From NCBI GenBank assembly GCA_023213395.1, contig CM041465.1, positions 249,495,741 through 249,559,740 on the forward strand: a stretch of 64,000 nucleotides of DNA. Direction: 5' to 3'. This DNA is from Cycas panzhihuaensis. Its lineage: Eukaryota; Cycadophyta. Of the stretch, positions 9,871 through 21,535 are shown piece after piece. The notes beneath the pieces were generated by a model. It saw nothing but the letters and a program-made list of their open reading frames with translations, did no database searches and was not told the origin of the DNA. Both the position numbers and the translations under genes were made by a program. The stretch's first letter is position 1. Each line of letters starts with the position of its first letter.

Positions 9871-10780
9871 CATTGCTAGTCTATTTCCTTCTTCCAAAGG
9901 TCTTCCAATGGTCCCGCTATCTGAGCATAACCTTTTACGAATTTTCGATAATATCCTATTAACCCTAGAAATCCTTTCATTTGTTTTTGGTTTTGGGGCT
10001 GAGGAAAATGTAATATGGCTGTAATCTTAGTTGGATCGGTCATTAACCCTTCCTTACTTACGACATGGCCAAGAAGGTTACAAAAGGGTACCAAGAAGGT
10101 GCATTTTTCTGGGTTCAAACACAACTTGTTTTCTCTGCGGGTTTGTAACATTGTTCTTAGGTTTTCCATGTGATTTTTCATCACTCCATATAAGGTCCAG
10201 TCATCCAAGAATATACCCACTGTTTCTATAATCAATTTTCTGAATATGCTGAGTACTATCTATTGGAAGGTTGCTAGACCGTTCGTAAGATCAAATGGCA
10301 TGACTCGGTATGCGTATGTTCCCCATTCGGTTATAAACGTGGTTTTATGTTGATCTTTAGGTGTGATACTCACTAGATTATAATTGCTAAATTTGTCTGT
10401 AAAGGAGTACACTTCTTTTCCTCCTACAGTTTCTAAGATCTATTCTGTAAAAGGAATGGGAAAGGGATCCTTTTTGGTAGCTTTATTCAGCTGCTGATAG
10501 TCTACGCATACTTGAATTTTTCCATTCTTTTTAGGTACAACCACAACGGGACTTACCCAATCACTATATTCAATTTCGTATATGTATCTTGCTTTTAACA
10601 TCTTGTCTGGTTTTGCTTTTACCTTTTCTTTGTGTTTGGGTTCATCTTATAGGGTTTTTGCTTCACAGGTTTTGCTCCTTCAATTAAATCAATGTGGTGC
10701 ATCCTGATTTCAAGTGGGATTCCCTTAAGGTCTTTGTAGGATCAAGCAAAAACATCCCGGTATTCTTCGAATAGTGCTTG
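9871..10780 (-). pseudogene. gypsy reverse transcriptase (broken)
   Basis: The N-terminal part reads MHHIDLIEGAKPVKQKPYKM, then SDWVSPVVVVPKKNGKIQVC and DYQQLNKATKKDPFP. The palm has IFLDDWTLYG (about 10195-10215), the YxDD-type active site with both Asp present. Then come NPEKCTFLVPFCNLLGHVVS and KGFLGLIGYYRKFVKGYAQI. A stop lies at about 10443 and further lesions near 10240-10300. It is a typical gypsy RT in layout. Confidence 0.85.
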
Positions 10781-11049
10781 GGCCTTTGCCATTGTTTTTC
10801 CATCCTAGTAATTGCCAATCATAATGTTCTTAGGGTCTGTTTCTGACCCAAGGTTGATTTGAGTCGTCTTAGGTCCTCCTTGTTGTCTCTCTCCCCCATT
10901 TGGATGAGCAGGTGTATCCTCTATGTCCCTTCGTTCATACCTTAATTCCGTATATTCTAGAGGTAGGTTTCTAGCTTCTTCCTCTTCCTTCCTTTCTTCA
11001 TGATCGTTGTCCTTTGTGTCTCTAATGTTTTCAAGTGACTCTAAATTTT

Positions 11050-11950
11050 TCTTTACCTTTCTACTTATATCCCTTGTTCTTTAATACTTTATGTATGGTC
11101 CGATTGTTGGAAGAATATGAAAAGGCTTGGACAAATGAATGTTCTATTTCTTCTCATGTTACTTGTCAGAGTTGTTCTTGTTTTAGGAACCATGTTTTTG
11201 CTAGGGTTCCTAAGGTATGGATGAAAAGGTGGATCCAATGTAGCTTGGGAATACTTCAATGTTTCCATAATATTTTACACCTAAGGAGATGCTTGTTAGG
11301 GCATTCTCCTACTAAGAATCCTGAGATTATAAAGTTTTGAGGTGGATCAAAACTCAACCTAAAGGTTGACTGTAGGTTTTCCCATGTCAGTAAGGTATGG
11401 TGATGGGCTATGTACCACCACCATGCATTATCTTGGAAGGAGATTACAAAATCTATAACCCATTGTTTTTTTATCTAAAACCCTATGTTGCAACCAATGT
11501 TCCATACATTGGATTAAGTGTTTTGTGCCGTCCATTGATTTGCCTGAAAATGTAGGTATTTGTTTTTGCCTTACGGTTCTATCTTTCGGTATAAGTTCTA
11601 TGGGGTGGGCAAATTCTGCTACCTTTTGAAGGCTATCTTCAAGTTCAGCTTCACTAGGGGGATTTACAAAAAGAGATGTTGGTGAGTCTAAAGAAGTTTT
11701 TTGGTTAGGGATAGAATATTCTACCTCAACCTGTTGGTTTTTGGTAGAAGGGTTTGGAAGGATATCCCTAGAGTCAGAAGGAAGATTGGCTAGATCTTCC
11801 AAATCGGCTCTGGGGATGGGGGGTGCGGGGTTGAGAAGGAACTAAGGGTGGGGATGGGGTGAATGAGAGTCTGTAGGAGTGATAAAATTTACATATGCTT
11901 TGTTTTTTACTTGAAATTCTACTTTTACTAAATATTTTCTAATGGTTTTT
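11050..11950 (-). pseudogene. Second gag-like block between protease and RT
   Basis: A Pro-rich linker (LLNPAPPIPRADLEDLANLP) is followed by RTVRQKQIPTFSGKSMDGTK and, after a frameshift near 11450, FVISFQDNAWWWYIAHHHTL then LTWENLQSTFRLSF. The second part fits the retrotransposon gag core pattern, in which a Trp-Tyr lies before a Trp-Glu-x-Leu and a Phe-x-x-x-Phe. A first gag already lies upstream (13543-14853), so a gag core here, after protease, is out of place. It may come from recombination between two elements. Stops and frameshifts are common in it. Confidence 0.5.
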
Positions 11951-12077
11951 TAAGGTTCTCGGCACACATATAATCTAAATTATTATTATTTGATTTACTG
12001 TCAATTGAAAAATATTTTGATAACAAATTACAGCGAAATGAAAAGGGTTGAACTTCATACGAGTTGTCCATCCAATA

Positions 12078-12914
12078 TCAGACCGTGTTGTTAGTCTCTT
12101 CTTCATCAGATGACACTTCGGATGGCAGTTCTCCGTAAATGTTAGGTTCGTACTCTCGGGCATCATTCATATGATTGGTCTCTTTCATTGTGTGATATAG
12201 ATTGGCTTCGTCGAAAGTGGAAGAAGTTTCTTGGGTGGCGATCGTCAAACTGGATGCGTCGTCTGGGATGACTTCTATTGTATACTTCCCTTTTGCCAAC
12301 ATAGGGAGGACGACCTCGTTTCCTTCGTTCGTGAGGGTGAATGTCGCGTCTTTCCAGCTTTGTAAACACTCGGTCCGATACAACCATGATCTTTCTAATA
12401 ATGCTGGATAGGTGACCATGTCTTTGACAATGTCTACAATTGTGAAGTCGATGGAAATGATAATGCCGGCCAGGTTCACTTGGATATTCTCTAGCCGACC
12501 CACTAGTTTGACTAGTAGTTCGTTGGCCAACTTGAGTGAATAATCAGTTGATGCTAATTGTGGGCTCCCATGTTTCTTCCATGTTTGGATTGGTGAGACA
12601 TTTACAACTGCTTCTCCATCCACAATAACGTTTTTGAGGTTTACCCCCAAAATGCTAATATCCACTAAGGGATCCAAGTCGCAAGATGGTTTGATTTTAT
12701 TTAAACTTCTATAATCTTCCTTTGGGTGTATCTTCCCTCCTTTGATCCATTCAATGACTTTTCCTAATGGAATGGTTAAGTTTAATTGGTTAACCAAATC
12801 TTCCATTAGTATTAATTTCTGCAAAAGTTCTTTCGTTTTAGGGTTTCCTTTTGGGTTTTTCGGTAGTGTTTGCTCCTCTAATTTCTTATTCCTCCTTTGA
12901 TATACTTGCTTCAC
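12078..12914 (-). pseudogene. gypsy aspartic protease region
   Basis: An open frame of 278 codons. The middle reads DISILGVNLKNVIVDGEAVV, resembling the retropepsin active-site strand, with Asp-Gly-Glu where Asp-Ser/Gly-Gly is usual. It continues KLANELLVKLVGRLENIQV and IISIDFTIVDIVKDMVTYPA, which resembles the body of gypsy proteases. The C-terminal 80 residues are acidic with no known domain. It is the best-kept part of this element after gag. The start is uncertain because it was probably translated as part of a longer Gag-Pol. Confidence 0.7.
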
Positions 12915-12953
12915 TTCTGGTTTTCCTAGGGGTAGTGATTTGAGTCCTTCTTC

Positions 12954-13495
12954 CTATGCAGCTTCTTTCAACATTTTTTTTGTAGTAGCAAAACAATCAA
13001 TTTCTACTTTAGGGTTAGGATAATCTTTTTCTCCTTCATTTCTTCGATTCTGCAAGTTGATATTTTTTGGGGATCCGGGTATAACTGTTACCCTGTTTAA
13101 GGCCTTACCCTTGCCTTTGCACTCCTTGGTGGTGTGAGTGCTTGGACCACAGTTCTTACACAAGTATAGGCATTCTTTTTGAATTTTCATTACTGGACAA
13201 TTTGACTTCCAGTGCCCATATTCCAAACATATCAAGCATCTACCGAGCGGAGGTTTCTTTCTTGGATTCTCCGGTTGGGTTCTAGTTGTATAGATTGTAT
13301 GAGTATTTCCATTATTTCTCCTTCGCCCTCTTTCTCGAGCGTTGGAACCTTTAGGATTGAAGTAACAATCTCACATATTATGTGTTCCTTGGTCGCAAAT
13401 ATGGCACCAAACATTTTGTTTGCAATTTCTCGCGTTACATTCACATTGCTTTGTGGTGTGAGTGCTTTCCTCACAAATATAGTACCATTTCTCAA
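12954..13495 (-). pseudogene. gypsy nucleocapsid with four CCHC zinc knuckles
   Basis: On the minus strand I read four knuckles: one near 13480-13440 whose first Cys is Tyr (YYICEESTHTTKQC), one at about 13410-13369 with a stop inside it (CHICDQGTHNM), one at about 13240-13200 (CLICLEYGHWKSNC) and one at about 13160-13120 (CKNCGPSTHTTKEC). Spacing is C-x2-C-x4-H-x4-C in the last three. These bind RNA during packaging. Frameshifts separate some of them. Four knuckles is more than the usual one or two. Confidence 0.75.
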
Positions 13496-13542
13496 TCGGG
13501 GGTTCTTTACCTCTGTGTTTTGGAATCTTCCCCGGGGTTATC

Positions 13543-14853
13543 CTAGTGTTGTAACTTTAGCCTGGCCACCTTGTTTCTTAAGGCTTCTATCTCTGTGCTT
13601 CCCTCTATCTTGGTCATTTGGAATAGAGGTTTATTTAGATTCTGTGTCTTTAGTTCATAGATTTCTTCTTGCAATCTTACCACTAAGGGGTCATAAGCTA
13701 TCCTCTTAGTATTGATCTCCTTTTCAAAGTCCAAGGCCAACTCTTGTGCATGCTTATATGATTTCAATGGATGGGATGCCATTGCATTCCTTAGCTTAGC
13801 ATTCAGTCCATTCACGAAGAAAATACGCATGCTTAAATCCGTGATCTTCTCATTGGTGGTCATGGTGGTAGCGATCATGTCTATTCTGCTAATATAGGTC
13901 ATGACTGACTCTCCTGGCTTTTGTTGGATTTCCCTTAGTGTTAGCTCTATAATATCATTGTTTCTATATTTCAAAAATCTTGTTTCAAACTCCGTTTTGA
14001 TCTCATTCCATGATTTATGTTGGTCTAGTTGTTTATACCATGCCAATGGTACACTTCGTAGTGAATATGCAAACCTCTCTTTAATTTCATTCTCATCTGT
14101 GATTTTTTTGAGGTTAATCAATCTCTGGAATAAATAGATATGTTTTGCAACATCAGTTGAATCATCAAAGATGAGTTTCCTAAATTCCTTATGGTGTGCC
14201 ATTGTAGTCCTATCTTTCTTCTCTTCCCTTTGAGGTGGGGTTGTTGCCTTCACTTCAGGGAACTTCTTGTAGAGTCTCCTTGGTGGCGTCTCTTCCCTAC
14301 TATTTTCCTTCCTGAACAAAGGATTATGTATTGGTGATTTTCGTTGGATGATCCCTTGTATTCCTAGTATTTCCACCATTATTGGAGTTGTTATTATGTA
14401 TGATTGATCCTCGCTTCCATTCGATGGATCTTCGAAAAATTGTCTAATCAAGTGATTTTCCCAATGTGCTTGGGGACCTTCCTCCGCCTTTTCCTCATTG
14501 CCACTCAGGTCCTTTGGATTAGAGTCCAAACTTTATTCTGTCTCGTGGTTATTTGTTTCTTCTTCCTCTTGTTTCATATCTTTCTCTTCATTATAATATT
14601 TCCCTAGAGCAGGTGTGATTGTCATGGGCTCTCCTTGGCCTCTATTTTCTATTCCCCATGGTGTCTGGGCTCTACTTGCCTCAGATCCTTCCACTGACTC
14701 ATTTTGGTCTTCTTTCTTCTTAACACTTAATCTCCTTGCTCTCCTTATTTTCTTTTCTCGGGACCATTTGAGGGTTCTTTGCCTGCTTGATTTCGGTATC
14801 TCCTGAGGTTTTGCTTGTGACTCCTTCGCCTTCGAAGGTCGTTTAGGTGGCAT
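13543..14853 (-). pseudogene. gypsy gag precursor with one nonsense codon
   Basis: A basic N-terminal segment (from ATG 14853, MPPKRPSKAKESQAKPQEIP) runs 106 codons to a TAA at about 14533. The same frame continues for 328 codons to 13543. The core reads AKHIYLFQRLINLKKITDEN, then FAYSLRSVPLAWYKQLDQHK, SWNEIKTEFETRFLKYRNND and QQKPGESVMTYISRI, a textbook retrotransposon gag domain. A coiled-coil-like tail follows (VVRLQEEIYELKTQNLNKPL). It is nearly intact, with a single stop and no frameshift. Confidence 0.88.
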
Positions 14854-15674
14854 TGAAAGGTCCCCTGGCTGTCTAGGCTTAGTTAGAGCCTGCCATTACT
14901 GTGACATCTAGGGTGACTTGTTTTTTGGCACATGAATTTTCCGGTTTCTCTTCCCTTTGCTTAGTGGACTTAGGCAACAAAACCAATGTTGACTGATTTG
15001 TTGCTCCCTATTGTAAATCTTCACTTGTCAAGGGTTTCCACTTTAGTCTAGGTTGTGTGCAAGTGGGTAACATACATATTCTTCATTAATCAAGCCACAT
15101 AAGTCCATAAATAACATACATTCCTCAATAAGTACACATAATTGTTCATGGAACTCTCTTATTTTATTAGACAATAGTCAAGATTACATTATACAAGGTC
15201 CATTTGGTCTGACTGGTCAATCGTACCAGATCGGGTACCGTTGGAATCTCTAACTTGGCTCTCACATCCATCTCAATGGACGGATGTGTTTAAATACATT
15301 GTCCATTCCTGTTACAGAACGATTGCGTCTATAGTCGCAATCATCCGTCCTTCCGAATGGACGTCTGTTCATTCCCAATCCCTTTGTTAATTTTTAACCA
15401 TTTGTTTGTTCGTACAACTGTCCACGTGTCACATCTGTACTGCAACCATTCCCATCTGTTTGTTGCGTTCCTTCAGCCCAACATCCATTCCTTCTGTCCA
15501 ATGTTTGTTGCTTCTATGTTCAGTGCGTTTCTGCTGCACAATGTTTGCTCCTATGATGGAATGGATTGCATTTCCAGCTCTATACCGTCCATTCCCTGTC
15601 TCGAATGCACGCTAGTTGACTGTTTTGTCAAAATGACTACTGGTTGTTCACTCGTTCCTTTTCCCGAATGCATG
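14854..15674. other. Unassigned region, probably holding the gypsy leader or LTR
   Basis: The gypsy 5' LTR and PBS are expected here on the minus strand, but no matching copy exists in the window to prove limits. The region has several TCCATTCC / GGAATGGA-like short inverted motifs (15260-15600). The longest open frame (15357-15788) is Cys-rich, low-complexity and without known domains; I do not call it a gene. Confidence 0.4.
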
Positions 15675-16035
15675 GTGTCAAATATAATCGCAACACCCTC
15701 TTCCCCTTTTTTGTATATTTGCACATATGAATGCATGTTTGACACTTGCCAAACATGCAATGTCTTTGTATGCATGATTAATACTTGATCATGCAACATG
15801 CCTAAGGAGAGCCCTCTCACCTATATATGGAGACCATTTTCTCTTGTATGGATAATGAGAGTTGATTGTAATGTTATGCTACTGAGTTGAATACAAATCA
15901 TTCTTATTGGAGATAGGATCAATTCCTTCTCCTCCATATTATTTTGTGCTTATGTGTTTGTTGTTTCAAGTTTATTGTGGATGTGAATCATCTTGAGCTA
16001 GTCCTTTATTGTTCCCTTATGATCCAATTTTATCA
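15675..16035 (+). repeat. Putative 5' LTR of copia element 2
   Basis: A sequence starting TGTCAAATAT and ending near ATCA precedes a PBS-like site at 16039. It contains a TATA box (CTATATATGG, 15821-15830). The start is a guess because the matching 3' LTR is missing from the window. Confidence 0.4.
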
Positions 16036-16038
16036 TTT

Positions 16039-16050
16039 TGGTATTAGGGC
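16039..16050 (+). other. Primer-binding site of copia element 2
   Basis: TGGTATTAGGGC matches the initiator-Met tRNA primer site at 10 of 12 bases; the mismatches are C to T and A to G. It lies about 1.6 kb before the gag ATG. Confidence 0.5.
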
Positions 16051-17651
16051 ATTTAGGTTGGGGTTTTCATTTCAAATTTGAAGGTTAAGCATTTAAGAGC
16101 TTTCCTTTGGTGACGACTTTTGCAATACAAAGGCAATTCAAAGAAGTTTGGCTCATTCTCAGCTCTTAAAAATTTCAGAATAGCTATTTAACTTATTTTT
16201 TGGTTTAATAATGAAAAAAAAAATTCTATACATATACATCGTTTTGAGTTGTTCTAATTTGTAGGAAGAAAAGAGAAGAAATCTTGTTTTTCTTTGTCAG
16301 TGCATCTCTATTTATGAGCTGTAGGTTTTGTAAAAGCAAAAATTAGAAATCACTTTTGAGTTTTTGACTACCTTGCACCTTGGCTGCACACTGTTGGGTT
16401 CATTACACACTACTCAAACCTTGTTGGTAATCTCTTTAGTGATCTGCACTCTATTGGGCATCATCAATATTTGTTGGGTGCATTTTCTTTAGAGAAAACC
16501 CTTGCTGGGTGCTCGATTTCTTAATTGGGGGGCTATGTTCTTAGCTAGACACTGTAGATCCACTTGGGGATCATCGTACAAGCTTGGAGAGCCTCATAGT
16601 GACCAGAATCTTGACTTTTTGACTTACGGACTTGCATTTTTTGAAGCATTAGTCGTGCGCCTCCCATTTTCCTCATATGACTCATAAGTGGCGATTACAA
16701 GCTTAAAACAAATTGAATGACCTTCCATCATCATCATCAACATTGCACAAAGTGATTTCGTTGATCCTAGAACTTTCAAAAAATTTGCAAGTACTCTTTT
16801 TTTGACTCATACATTGTTTTTAAGCAATCTTTTGTTGTCTTAATGAGAAAAATTCACCATTGTACTTGATTTTAGGCTTCTTGCATGGTGTCCTATCTCA
16901 TTAAAATGGACTCAAAAAGCACACTAGCACCAATAAAGTTCCAACCTTTTAGAGTGTGGTAGGACCATCAAAGGTCCTAAGTCATTCTTGAGTGCTTATT
17001 GTTTGCTCAAATTTGCTTAGGGCTCTTTAAAAATATTTCTTTTTGTGCGCTAAGGAAGGAATCTTACAAAGCACTACATGCAAGCAAGTATTTTGTTTTA
17101 TCATATCAACATCATACTTGGCAGTATTTAAGCTTTATTTTAAGCATTAACTTATTTGGAAAAATTCGAATAACTTCATTTAGCAATTCACTACACATCA
17201 TTTCATTAAGATCTATTAAATTCTCTAAGTTGGGAGGCTTGAAAAAGGTTCTAAACTTGGCCTCAAAGTTTTAAGATTAGTGTATTTTCTAGGGGACCAA
17301 CTGGGTCATATGGCCAATACACAACAATTAAAACATTTTTTGTGGGAGTGGTTTGAAAAATGTGTTATTAGAGCTATGAATTGTAAGGAAAACACGGTAT
17401 AACTGTGTAGATCAACCCTACCTTTATATACTAAAACTTGATATTTGGCCAACTATTGGATCTCCTTTATAGATTAGGGTTAGACTAGTTGATAGGCTAA
17501 CCTCTACCTCACATTCTTCAATTATTGGATGTTTTCATAGATTAGGGTTGGTGGTGTGTTTACAAGTGAAACTTAAGCGACAAAAACTTAAGAGTTTCAA
17601 AATCAATCTTTTAGTTATAAAAACTTAATTTTAAAATTGTTTGCTATATCA
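16051..17651 (+). other. Long untranslated leader of copia element 2
   Basis: About 1.6 kb with no recognisable gene between the PBS and gag. The full-length copia at 32479-39812 has a leader of similar length (about 1.5 kb). Short open frames here (for example 16502-16687, 16999-17274) have no known domain. Confidence 0.45.
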
Positions 17652-18430
17652 ATGTTTAATGCAAGTCCTATTAAGCTCAATGGACCTGAAAATTTTCAAG
17701 GTTGGAAGAAACAAGCAAAGAACTTGTTAATTATGAATTAACTATGGAGTTATGCATGCGGAAGATTTTCTAAACTTGCTCCTACTCCAACTCTTGCAAA
17801 TTTAAATGTGATGGTTCCTACATATCTTGTTACTATTGTTGCTTGTGAAGCTAAAAATGAGATAGCATTAGCATTTTTGCACATGACAATATATGATGTT
17901 GTTGATCAAAACATAGCTAATGCATCCACTTTAAAAGAAGCTTGGGATATTTTGTTATCTTTGTATGAAAGGCTAGATGATGCTCGCATAGTTATCTCCA
18001 AAGCTACATTGTTTAGCATTAAATTTGTTGAGTCTGTGATGGCTTTCTTGTTAAATGTAAAGGAAATTAATAATTAATTGACAACATTAGGCAAGCCAAC
18101 TACATATGAAGACCTTGTAATTGCGACCATTCATGCATTGCCAAGGGAGTACAATGGCTTCATTTCTTTAGTCACTCGAGGAGGCACTTTGGGCACAATG
18201 ACTTTCAATCAACTAAAAAGTCTCTTAATACAAGAAGAGGAAATCTACTCTTGTCAGGATGAAAGGACAATTTCTGATGCTTTTAGTGCAATGCACAAAG
18301 GTAAGCAACCTATGGCCCTAAAGCAAAACTTTTAGAAAATGTTTGAAAATTTTAATATAAATGCTTCCAAATTTAAAATAGTTGTATGTAAGTATTGTGG
18401 CAAGGTTGGCCACATTAAGCCTTAATGTAG
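17652..18430 (+). pseudogene. copia gag 2 (broken) with one zinc knuckle
   Basis: ATG 17652 opens MFNASPIKLNGPENFQGWKK, a copia gag N-terminus, with a stop after LLIMN. The core continues FLHMTIYDVVDQNIANASTL and KEAWDILLSLYERLDDARIV, then after a stop at 18075-18077 LVIATIHALPREYNGFISLV. A single CCHC knuckle (CKYCGKVGHIKP then C) lies at 18387-18428, with a stop one residue before its last Cys. The parts are nearly in one frame, so damage is mostly nonsense changes. Confidence 0.82.
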
Positions 18431-18599
18431 AAAGAGACAGCATGATATGCAACAATAGTAGTAACAACAACAACAACTACCATAAAGACCAAATGGAGGT
18501 GCATATTGAGGATGTCGTCGTGGAAGTCAAAGGGGGGCATACAGAGGTGGCTATCGAAGCCATAATAATTAGTATGATGGTGAAAATTTGTTTTATACA

Positions 18600-18970
18600 T
18601 ATGACAACAACAACAGTTACAACACTTGCATTGTTAACTCTAGTGCATCCTGTCACATGATAGGTGATGCTGAATTTTTAGAAGATATTGAAGAGAATAA
18701 GGGATAAACAATTACTTTTGGAAATAATCAAAGTGTTCAAATTTTTGGTGTTGGAAAAATTGTCTCATTCAACACTCACAGAACCTTGCTTGATCATTTA
18801 CTAATGGCAACTTCTTTCTAGTTCCATCCATGTCGAGAAATCTCCTCTCTGTTAGCCAACTTGACAAGCAATGGATGAGTTTGCTATTTAAAAATGGGAA
18901 ATGCACAATAAGTGACAGAAAAAACCAAGTTGTTGCTATTGGTCATGAGGGCCATGGACTTTACAAAAAG
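18600..18970 (+). pseudogene. copia protease 2 (broken)
   Basis: NSSASCHMIGDAEFLEDIEE stands where the family has DSGASCHM, so the catalytic Asp is Asn and Gly is Ser. ITFGNNQSVQIFGVGKI follows, then a shifted SLLANLTSNG-like piece. It cannot be catalytic. Confidence 0.7.
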
Positions 18971-18984
18971 ACGTAGCAAATCCC

Positions 18985-19860
18985 ATGCCTACATCACAGT
19001 CACTTACTAAGGTAAACCTATGGCATAATAGGTTAGGTCACTTGAACCTAAAGAGTATCAAATTGATGTTCAGAAAAAACATGGTGTTTGGCTTACCTAA
19101 GATCTCAACGGGTAAATGCTTATGTGAAGTTTGCATTATGAGGAAACAATATAGAGAACTTTTTCAAAAAGGTCAAGCATGGAGTGCAAAATAATTATTG
19201 TAGCTGGTATACATAGATATTTGTGGACCTATGTCTATGTAGTTGTTTGGTGGAGCACTCTTTTTCATCCCCTTCATCGATGACTTCTCTCACAAAGTTT
19301 AGATATATTGTACAAAACACAAATCAGAAGCATTTTCTAAGTTCAAGGAATTCAAACTTGCTGTAGAGGAGTCCAATATGCAAATTAAGATCTTGCGATT
19401 TGACAATAGAGGTGAATTTACTTCTAAAGAATTCAACTAGTTTTGCATTGATAATGGCATCAAATATCAGTTTACTACCCCATATACACCACAATAAAAT
19501 GGGGTAGTAGAGAGGATGAACATAACTCTTATAAGCAAAACAAAGACAATGATGCATGTCAAAGGTCTCCCACAACCATATTGGGCAGAGGCATTTCAGA
19601 CAACTACCTAGTTACAAATAGAAGCTCCACAATTGTAATCTAGGATATGACACCAAAGGAGGATTAGATTGGCAAGAAATGTACTGTTAGCCATCTATGC
19701 ACTTTTGGGTGCACTACATAGATGCACATTCCTTGACAACAAAGATGTAAACTTGATGATAAAAGTTTAAAATGCATCTTTATTGGTTATGCAGTAGGAA
19801 GCAAAGTTTATTGGAGATATGACCCCATTAGAAGAAAAGCACATATAACCAGGGATATAA
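18985..19860 (+). pseudogene. copia integrase 2 (broken, catalytic triad kept)
   Basis: The zinc-binding part reads LWHNRLGHLNLKSI and CLCEVCIMRKQ. The core keeps Asp (YIDICGPM), Asp (RFDNRGEFTSKEF) and Glu (NGVVERMN), the DDE triad. Stops interrupt it at several points, including 19495-19497 where the family has Gln. The C-terminal part decays after about 19620 with frameshifts. It is recognisable but inactive. Confidence 0.82.
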
Positions 19861-20279
19861 TTTTTGTTGAAGATAATGAGGAAATGGATGCTACCTCTAT
19901 TCATATGCCTTTTGATAAAGGCAAAACGATTGAGGAGGATTTTCTACTCTCAACATCGTCAACACCATGTACTTCATCAACACCTGTCTTTCCTTCATTG
20001 TCTACTTCAACTCCATCCACTTCTACGGCTCCTCCACTTGATTCTGGTTGTCCATTTGACATTGTACGACCTTTGCAGGCTTAGAATATTGATGTGACAA
20101 TGACAATGATGAAGAAATTACCAAAACGGTACCTACAAACTATGGAGGATGTACATACTAAAGAAGGAAAACGTCCATTTAAAATACGGTAATAGAATGT
20201 GAATTACGCACTGATGGCTGAAGTGCTAATTATTGACGAGCCTTCCAACTTTGAGGAGGCATGCAAAGAAAAAAGTGAA

Positions 20280-21109
20280 ATGCCACTATGAATGATGAGG
20301 TCCATTCTATTCAAAAGAATGGAACTTGGGATTTGGTTAAATTGCTTGAAGGTAAGAAGGCAATAAGTTGTAAATGGGTCTATAAAACCAAATTTTGGGC
20401 TGATATTTCAATCGAGCGACACAAAGCTTGACTAGTGGCTAAGGGATTTAAACAAATAGAAGGCATTGATGAAACCTTTGCACCGGTAGCTAACATGAAC
20501 ACCATTATACTTATAATGGCCTTAGCAACACAATGCAAATGGCCTATTTTTTAGATGGATGTCAAAACCACCTTTCTTAATGACAATCTTTTAGAGGAGG
20601 TATATTTGGAGCAACCTCCTAGCTACAGTGATCAAGGCAAAGAACATATGGTTTGTTGCCTTAAAAAGGCTTTGTATGGCTTGAAGTAGGCCTCACATGC
20701 TTGGTATTTCAAAATTGATGATTACTTTGTGGGACATGGGTTTCATCGATCCTTATTAGATCTAAATTTGCACATAAAGGTTTGAAAACAACACGTGACC
20801 TTTCTCATATTATATGATGATGACTTAATTATTACATGAAGTGATATTGAAATGATTGAAAGTCTCGAAAGGGATTTGAAGAGAAGTTTTGAGATGACAG
20901 ATCTTGGACTTCTTCACTACTTTTCAGGGATGGAGGTGTGGTAGCAATGAGGTGACAACTTCATTTCTCAAGCTAAATACACTTGGGATATTTTGTAGTG
21001 ATTTAGAATGGAGGACTGCAAATTTGCATTTACATGGATGGAGACTGATATCAAACTTTCACTTGATGAGGATGCAAAATTAATTGATTCCACTCTTTTA
21101 TACCTAATG
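20280..21109 (+). pseudogene. copia reverse transcriptase 2 (broken, truncated)
   Basis: The start reads NDEVHSIQKNGTWDLVKLLE and KWVYKTKFWADISIERHKA. Then come VKTTFLNDNLLEEVYLEQPP and KALYGLK followed by TAG (20687-20689) where Gln is conserved. The active site reads LYDDDLIIT, with both catalytic Asp present. DLKRSFEMTDLGLLHYFSGM follows. The coding match stops at about 21108. An Arg-to-stop and a Trp-to-stop are also visible. Confidence 0.85.
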
Positions 21110-21514
21110 TGTCAAAGTACACACCCACACTATTCCTAGTGTTGTATCATATTCTGTAACATAACCCCACTTTCCTAAGCACTAGTAAGCGAGAATCACC
21201 AAAGGGTTAAGGATTGATGTTTGTTATTAAGATTTGTGCATTGGCTGCTAAGCCCTCCAATAAGATGTAAGGCCACTAAGGCCATCAATAAGATCACAAG
21301 AAGGAGACCCCCGCATGTCTATTTAAAGGGCCAAAGATCACTTCTAAGGTTGTACAAGATTATTATTTATTGAAGGGAAAGGTGCTTCGGTACTCCCTTT
21401 GGTGCTTATCTTGTTTGTGTGATCTGTTTAAATGTTTTGTTATAAATAAGTGCGACATTTGGCCTTTTGTCTCCCGTTGTGCTGAATTTGCTAGGCTAGT
21501 TTTTTAAAAGAAAC
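21110..21514 (+). repeat. Putative LTR inserted in copia element 2
   Basis: It starts TGTCAAAGTACACACC just where the copia RT match ends, and finishes AAAGAAACA before a PBS-like site. A TATA-like TATTTAAAGG lies near 21322. No second copy is present, so the limits rest on the junction and the PBS only. Confidence 0.5.
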
Positions 21515-21521
21515 ACTCTGA

Positions 21522-21535
21522 GTGTTATCAGAGCT
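21522..21535 (+). other. Primer-binding site after the LTR at 21110
   Basis: GTGTTATCAGAGCT contains TTATCAGAGC, close to TGGTATCAGAGC. It supports the LTR just upstream and a plus-strand element. Confidence 0.55.

Larger units (their letters stand above)
9373..14853 (-). mobile_element. Ty3/gypsy retrotransposon, minus strand, truncated in RNase H
   Basis: Read on the minus strand the order is gag, four zinc knuckles, protease, a second gag-like block, RT, RNase H. RT before any integrase is the gypsy order. The element stops at about 9372, inside or just after RNase H, so integrase and the 3' LTR are missing. RT features such as EWGTYAYRVMPF and FLDDW recall the non-chromodomain (Athila/Tat-like) branch, but that is a guess. 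I could not define the 5' LTR, which should lie right of 14853. Confidence 0.85.
15675..21109 (+). mobile_element. Ty1/copia retrotransposon 2, decayed, 3'-truncated
   Basis: gag, protease, integrase and RT follow in copia order. RNase H and the 3' LTR are absent: the coding match ends at about 21108 in STLLYLM, where the family has STLYRQLVGSL. An unrelated LTR-like sequence starts at 21110, so this element was cut by another insertion. All domains carry stops. Confidence 0.8.

Noticed and set aside
15357-15788. A 143-codon Cys-rich open frame as a secreted peptide gene
   Set aside because: No clean signal peptide, no regular Cys spacing, and it sits in pyrimidine-rich DNA next to retroelement ends.
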